Shown: one piece after another, positions 5,184 through 7,187 of the stretch
How positions within the stretch are numbered: the stretch's first letter is position 1
How the letters are laid out: each line of letters starts with the position of its first letter
Assembly: GCA_017560305.1 (NCBI GenBank)
Contig: JAFYOF010000103.1
Location: forward strand, 1-7,187
Length of the DNA: 7,187 nt
From: Alistipes sp.
Lineage (GTDB): Bacteria > Bacteroidota > Bacteroidia > Bacteroidales > Rikenellaceae
Reading direction: 5' to 3'
The notes under the pieces: model-generated
What the model saw: only the letters and a program-made list of their open reading frames with translations
Told to the model about the DNA's origin: nothing
Database searches by the model: none
Position numbers and translations under genes: made by a program

Positions 5184-5765
5184 TTATGCGTTATTATCTT
5201 TGTTCTCTTCCAACTGCTGCCATACGGCATCATATATCTCGTATAGCCAGTCGATGTTCTTTGCTCCGAGTTCAAAGGATGTAGAGCAAGTCACTTCATT
5301 GTCAGCAATCTTGTCGTGAGCAATCACAGTCATACTGTTGTCGGTTACTTTGATGCCCATTACTTTGCACTCGTATGGGTCTCCGTCCCAATTGAACCAT
5401 ATTACCCATACTGGATCATACTGCTCTTCGGGAAAGGTTATTTCAGTCAGCCCGTGCGAGTAGAGCAACTGCCGTATGGCATCTATGATGTCTTTACGGA
5501 GCGTCTCTATTCTGTCGGAGAAGTCCATCTTCAGACGCTTCGGCTTTTGCTTCTTCTCCAACTCCGTGTAGGAAAGAATCTGAATATCGGGGTGCACATC
5601 GAACACCCAATCCACATCGTCATCATTGAGTGTGGTGTGGATATTACCACCCAATACAAGTCCGCAATCTCTTGTTACCATTGTGCGTGCTTCATCGCGG
5701 TCATCTGCCGCTACGGTGTAAGTACCCTCGAAGAGGTATCTTACCTTTACTTCAATCTTCTTCAT
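5184..5765 (-). CDS. Two-domain protein of unknown function (193 aa)
   Basis: Two parts are visible. Residues 1-63 (KKIEVKVRYLFEGTYTVAAD, DEARTMVTRDCGLVLGG, DDDVDWVFDVHPDIQIL) form a beta-alpha-beta pattern resembling DpnD/PcfM-like small proteins of mobile elements, a tentative comparison. A charged linker (KKQKPKRLK, 71-79) follows. Residues 82-185 (DRIETLRKDIIDAIRQLLYSHG, PVWVIWFNWDGDPYECKVMGIKV, NIDWLYEIYDAVWQQL) form a second alpha/beta domain that I associate with hypothetical proteins of Bacteroidales accessory regions. No catalytic motif or membrane segment is seen. Start ATG 5765 follows an AT-rich 30-base gap after the 314-aa gene, one of the larger gaps in the operon. The stop is 11 bases before the next gene. 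Confidence 0.8.
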   Translation of the reverse strand: MKKIEVKVRYLFEGTYTVAADDRDEARTMVTRDCGLVLGGNIHTTLNDDDVDWVFDVHPDIQILSYTELEKKQKPKRLKMDFSDRIETLRKDIIDAIRQLLYSHGLTEITFPEEQYDPVWVIWFNWDGDPYECKVMGIKVTDNSMTVIAHDKIADNEVTCSTSFELGAKNIDWLYEIYDAVWQQLEENKDNNA

Positions 5766-5795
5766 ACATTGATATTTTTATTGTTGATACTGATT

Positions 5796-6740
5796 TTAGT
5801 TTGCTGAAACGATGCTTATCTGCTTGCCAAAGAAGGAGTCGCAAACGCCATAGACATGCTTGATGGAGCAGTCATACTCGGAGCGTTCATTGTCAAGTCG
5901 CAGACGGAAGCCGTAACCGTCCTTGCGAGCCTTATCCAGTCGTATTCTGACATCGCTCTTGAGTTCCATCTCTATCAGACTGCCACCACCATACATTGAG
6001 CTGAACAGCCCGCAGGTATTGCCTTTGGGGATAATGACCTCCTTGATTTTGAAGTCGGCATCGTAGAGGTCTCTGAGGTTTACAAGACCTATGTAGGTAA
6101 GCAGGTTGGCTCCGCAGCAGGAGTTCTCCAGTTCCTGGCAGAAGTCCTCGTAGGATACCTGTTCCTTGCCGTCTCGATACTTTCTGTTGGGGAATCTGCC
6201 ATATACCGTATAGCCTTTCTCTGTCAATGCTTTCTTTACCTTTGCAGGGTTGAGGCGAAGAGTATCTATCATATCCCCGAAGTAACTCTCCTTGTATCGG
6301 AAGCCACCTTGTGACTCCAACCAGCAGGAGTTGATGCAGTCGTAGTTGGATAGCATCTCCACCCGTACAGGAATATCTCTGGTGTTCTTGATAAGGTCGT
6401 TTACCGTTGTGGAGTCGTCACGCTCGCGTATCTCGTCCCTTATCTCATCATCGTGTTCCTCGAAGAAGGCTTCTACTTCGTCCTCCTCAAAGTCGTGGAA
6501 GTCGATGCAGTGGCTCTTCAGTCCCTTGATTATCTCCTGTGTCGCCTGTTCCTCGGCATCCTTGTACCAATCTTCGACCTTTGACCAAAGATCTTCGCAG
6601 CCCTGCTTTTCAAGGCATTGTTGCAACAGGTCTCTGCTCTCATCGAAACTTTCCCGATAGTCCACCCATACAAGGGTGTAGTTCTCGTCCATTATACTTG
6701 TGATAAACTCCATTGTGAGTGTTTTCTTTGCTTCGTTCAT
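5796..6740 (-). CDS. Acidic protein of unknown function (314 aa)
   Basis: Not recognised. The N-terminal 110 residues are helical and strongly acidic, with a Glu/Asp-dense stretch at about 84-109 (FEEDEVEAFFEEHDDEIRDE). The middle (IPVRVEMLSNYDCINSCWLES, then LNPAKVKKALTEKGYTVYG) and the C-terminal half (NSCCGANLLTYIGLVNLRDLY, IPKGNTCGLFSSMYGGGSLIEM, IRLDKARKDGYGFRLRLDNER, YGVCDSFFG) look like a globular alpha/beta domain. There are nine scattered cysteines without a CxxC pair. The acidic start could mimic DNA, as in some anti-restriction proteins, but that is a guess with no motif support. ATG 6740 is used; ATG 6713 is an alternative 9 codons in. It lies after an 85-base gap with two hairpins, the largest gap in the operon, so it may head a separate transcript or processed mRNA. 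Confidence 0.8.
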   Translation of the reverse strand: MNEAKKTLTMEFITSIMDENYTLVWVDYRESFDESRDLLQQCLEKQGCEDLWSKVEDWYKDAEEQATQEIIKGLKSHCIDFHDFEEDEVEAFFEEHDDEIRDEIRERDDSTTVNDLIKNTRDIPVRVEMLSNYDCINSCWLESQGGFRYKESYFGDMIDTLRLNPAKVKKALTEKGYTVYGRFPNRKYRDGKEQVSYEDFCQELENSCCGANLLTYIGLVNLRDLYDADFKIKEVIIPKGNTCGLFSSMYGGGSLIEMELKSDVRIRLDKARKDGYGFRLRLDNERSEYDCSIKHVYGVCDSFFGKQISIVSAN

Positions 6741-6753
6741 TTGTCGTTACCTG

Positions 6754-6781
6754 TGTACGGCAGGATTCTGTTTCCCGTACA
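6754..6781 (-). other. Inverted repeat in the leader of the 314-aa gene
   Basis: TGTACGG (6754-6760) and CCGTACA (6775-6781) pair perfectly over 7 bases across a 14-base loop. The repeat starts 13 bases upstream of ATG 6740, so in the minus-strand mRNA the stem is just before the start codon. It could be an operator-like site or a leader hairpin affecting initiation. No U-run follows. Confidence 0.4.
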
Positions 6782-6796
6782 TGATGTCTATAAATG

Positions 6797-6824
6797 CGAA
6801 GAGCGACCTTGTGGCCGCCCTTCG
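6797..6824 (-). terminator. Hairpin directly after the 95-aa gene, folds only in minus-strand RNA
   Basis: Read on the minus strand, CGAAGGGCGGCC, loop ACAA, GGTCGCTCTTCG pairs over all 12 positions with two G.U pairs. On the plus strand the same two positions would be A.C mismatches, so the structure favours minus-strand RNA, the coding direction. It begins one base after the stop codon of the 95-aa gene. Without a U-run it may be a 3'-stabilising or processing hairpin, or a partial terminator. Confidence 0.5.
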
Positions 6825-6825
6825 G

Positions 6826-7113
6826 TTATCTGTTATCGTTGAATATCTCTTCGTATCTCTCTTTCTCCATCTCGGTTTCAGCGTTGAAACTGAAATGTGC
6901 TGTGTATCGGTATCCTGTCCGTGGATTGCCGCCGAACTTCTGGATAGCCATATCTATCTCCCAATCCACTTCGCCTATGCCGAGAGATATGCGGTCATAG
7001 TGCAGCAGGTGATGAGCCAGTCGCAGTGCCGAGTCTGTTTTCTTCTCGTGCCTCAGATGGTCGAAGGCTCGTATCGCTATCTCTCTGTTGGGTACCTTGA
7101 TTGTTGTTTCCAT
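6826..7113 (-). CDS. Small protein of unknown function (95 aa)
   Basis: No named family is recognised with certainty. The protein is alpha/beta: TIKVPNREIAIRAFDHLRHEKK, ALRLAHHLLHYDRISLGIGEVDWEIDMAIQKFGG, then RYTAHFSFNAETEMEKERYEEIF. It is His- and Arg-rich in the middle, with no CxxC, signal peptide or membrane segment. Start ATG 7113 has AAGGA four to eight bases upstream, the only Shine-Dalgarno-like site among these genes. The stop is followed at once by the 6797-6824 hairpin. It lies 12 bases after the stop of a frame entering from the right edge, so it belongs to the same operon. Confidence 0.75.
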   Translation of the reverse strand: METTIKVPNREIAIRAFDHLRHEKKTDSALRLAHHLLHYDRISLGIGEVDWEIDMAIQKFGGNPRTGYRYTAHFSFNAETEMEKERYEEIFNDNR

Positions 7114-7125
7114 ATTCCTTGATGG

Positions 7126-7185
7126 TTAGTTGAATACCGTGTTATCTCTCTCGTTGTCCTTTGCTGCAAGTATGCAGAACGGCAC
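7126..7185 (-). CDS. C-terminal tail of an upstream gene cut by the window edge
   Basis: On the minus strand the frame from 7185 reads VPFCILAAKDNERDNTVFN and stops with TAA at 7128-7126. That is 12 bases before the ATG of the 95-aa gene, the same spacing as other junctions in this operon. The composition is ordinary for a soluble C-terminus. Too little is present to name the family, and another frame is also open to the edge, so the call rests mainly on position. Confidence 0.45.
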   Translation of the reverse strand: MPFCILAAKDNERDNTVFN

Positions 7186-7187
7186 AT

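Noticed and set aside
5316..5807. Plus-strand open frame of 163 codons opposite the 193-aa gene.
   Set aside because: Composition (Leu/Tyr/His runs) and complete overlap with a coherent minus-strand gene indicate a shadow.
6700..7122. Plus-strand open frame of 140 codons opposite the 95-aa gene and start of the 314-aa gene.
   Set aside because: It is antisense to two well-supported genes, with Cys/Val/Ser-rich composition typical of a shadow frame and no family resemblance.

Overview
The window looks like accessory DNA of a gut Bacteroidales (Bacteroides, Parabacteroides or Prevotella type). This rests on three things: near absence of Shine-Dalgarno sequences, two promoter candidates of the Bacteroidetes form (TTG, about 20 nt, TAnnTTTG), and gene families that I associate with Bacteroidales plasmids and conjugative elements. 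There are no rRNA, tRNA, CRISPR or core housekeeping genes.

Layout. (1) 1-434, plus strand: a small XRE-type repressor-like gene (80-373), preceded by a 12-codon reading frame that copies its first residues and followed by a strong hairpin. (2) 435-3088: an apparently intact IS66-family insertion sequence with near-identical inverted ends. It carries tnpA, tnpB and tnpC in the usual order, and each non-coding interval of the element holds a strong stem-loop. (3) 3054-7187, minus strand: a compact operon of seven small genes plus the tail of an eighth entering from the right edge. Read 5' to 3' on the minus strand: tail of an unknown gene, 95 aa, 314 aa, 193 aa, 76 aa, 203 aa (Cys-rich), 69 aa, and a J-domain protein with an LPD29-like region.

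How the parts relate. The right end of IS66 lies inside the 3' end of the J-domain gene. Its last 11 codons are read from the IS, so the protein is a truncated chimera. The 8-bp target duplication expected for IS66 is absent, so the XRE side and the operon side were probably not contiguous before insertion, or a deletion followed insertion. Four consecutive junctions in the operon share an almost identical spacer, TAA-(A)GATTACGACT-ATG and variants. This ties the genes into one translational unit and fixes one ambiguous start.

Function. The operon is the best candidate for an undescribed system. It has a co-chaperone-like J-domain protein, a putative zinc-binding protein, a two-domain protein and several acidic orphan proteins, arranged like a conserved accessory module of a conjugative element. 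No enzyme active site is visible in most of them, and I do not assign a pathway.
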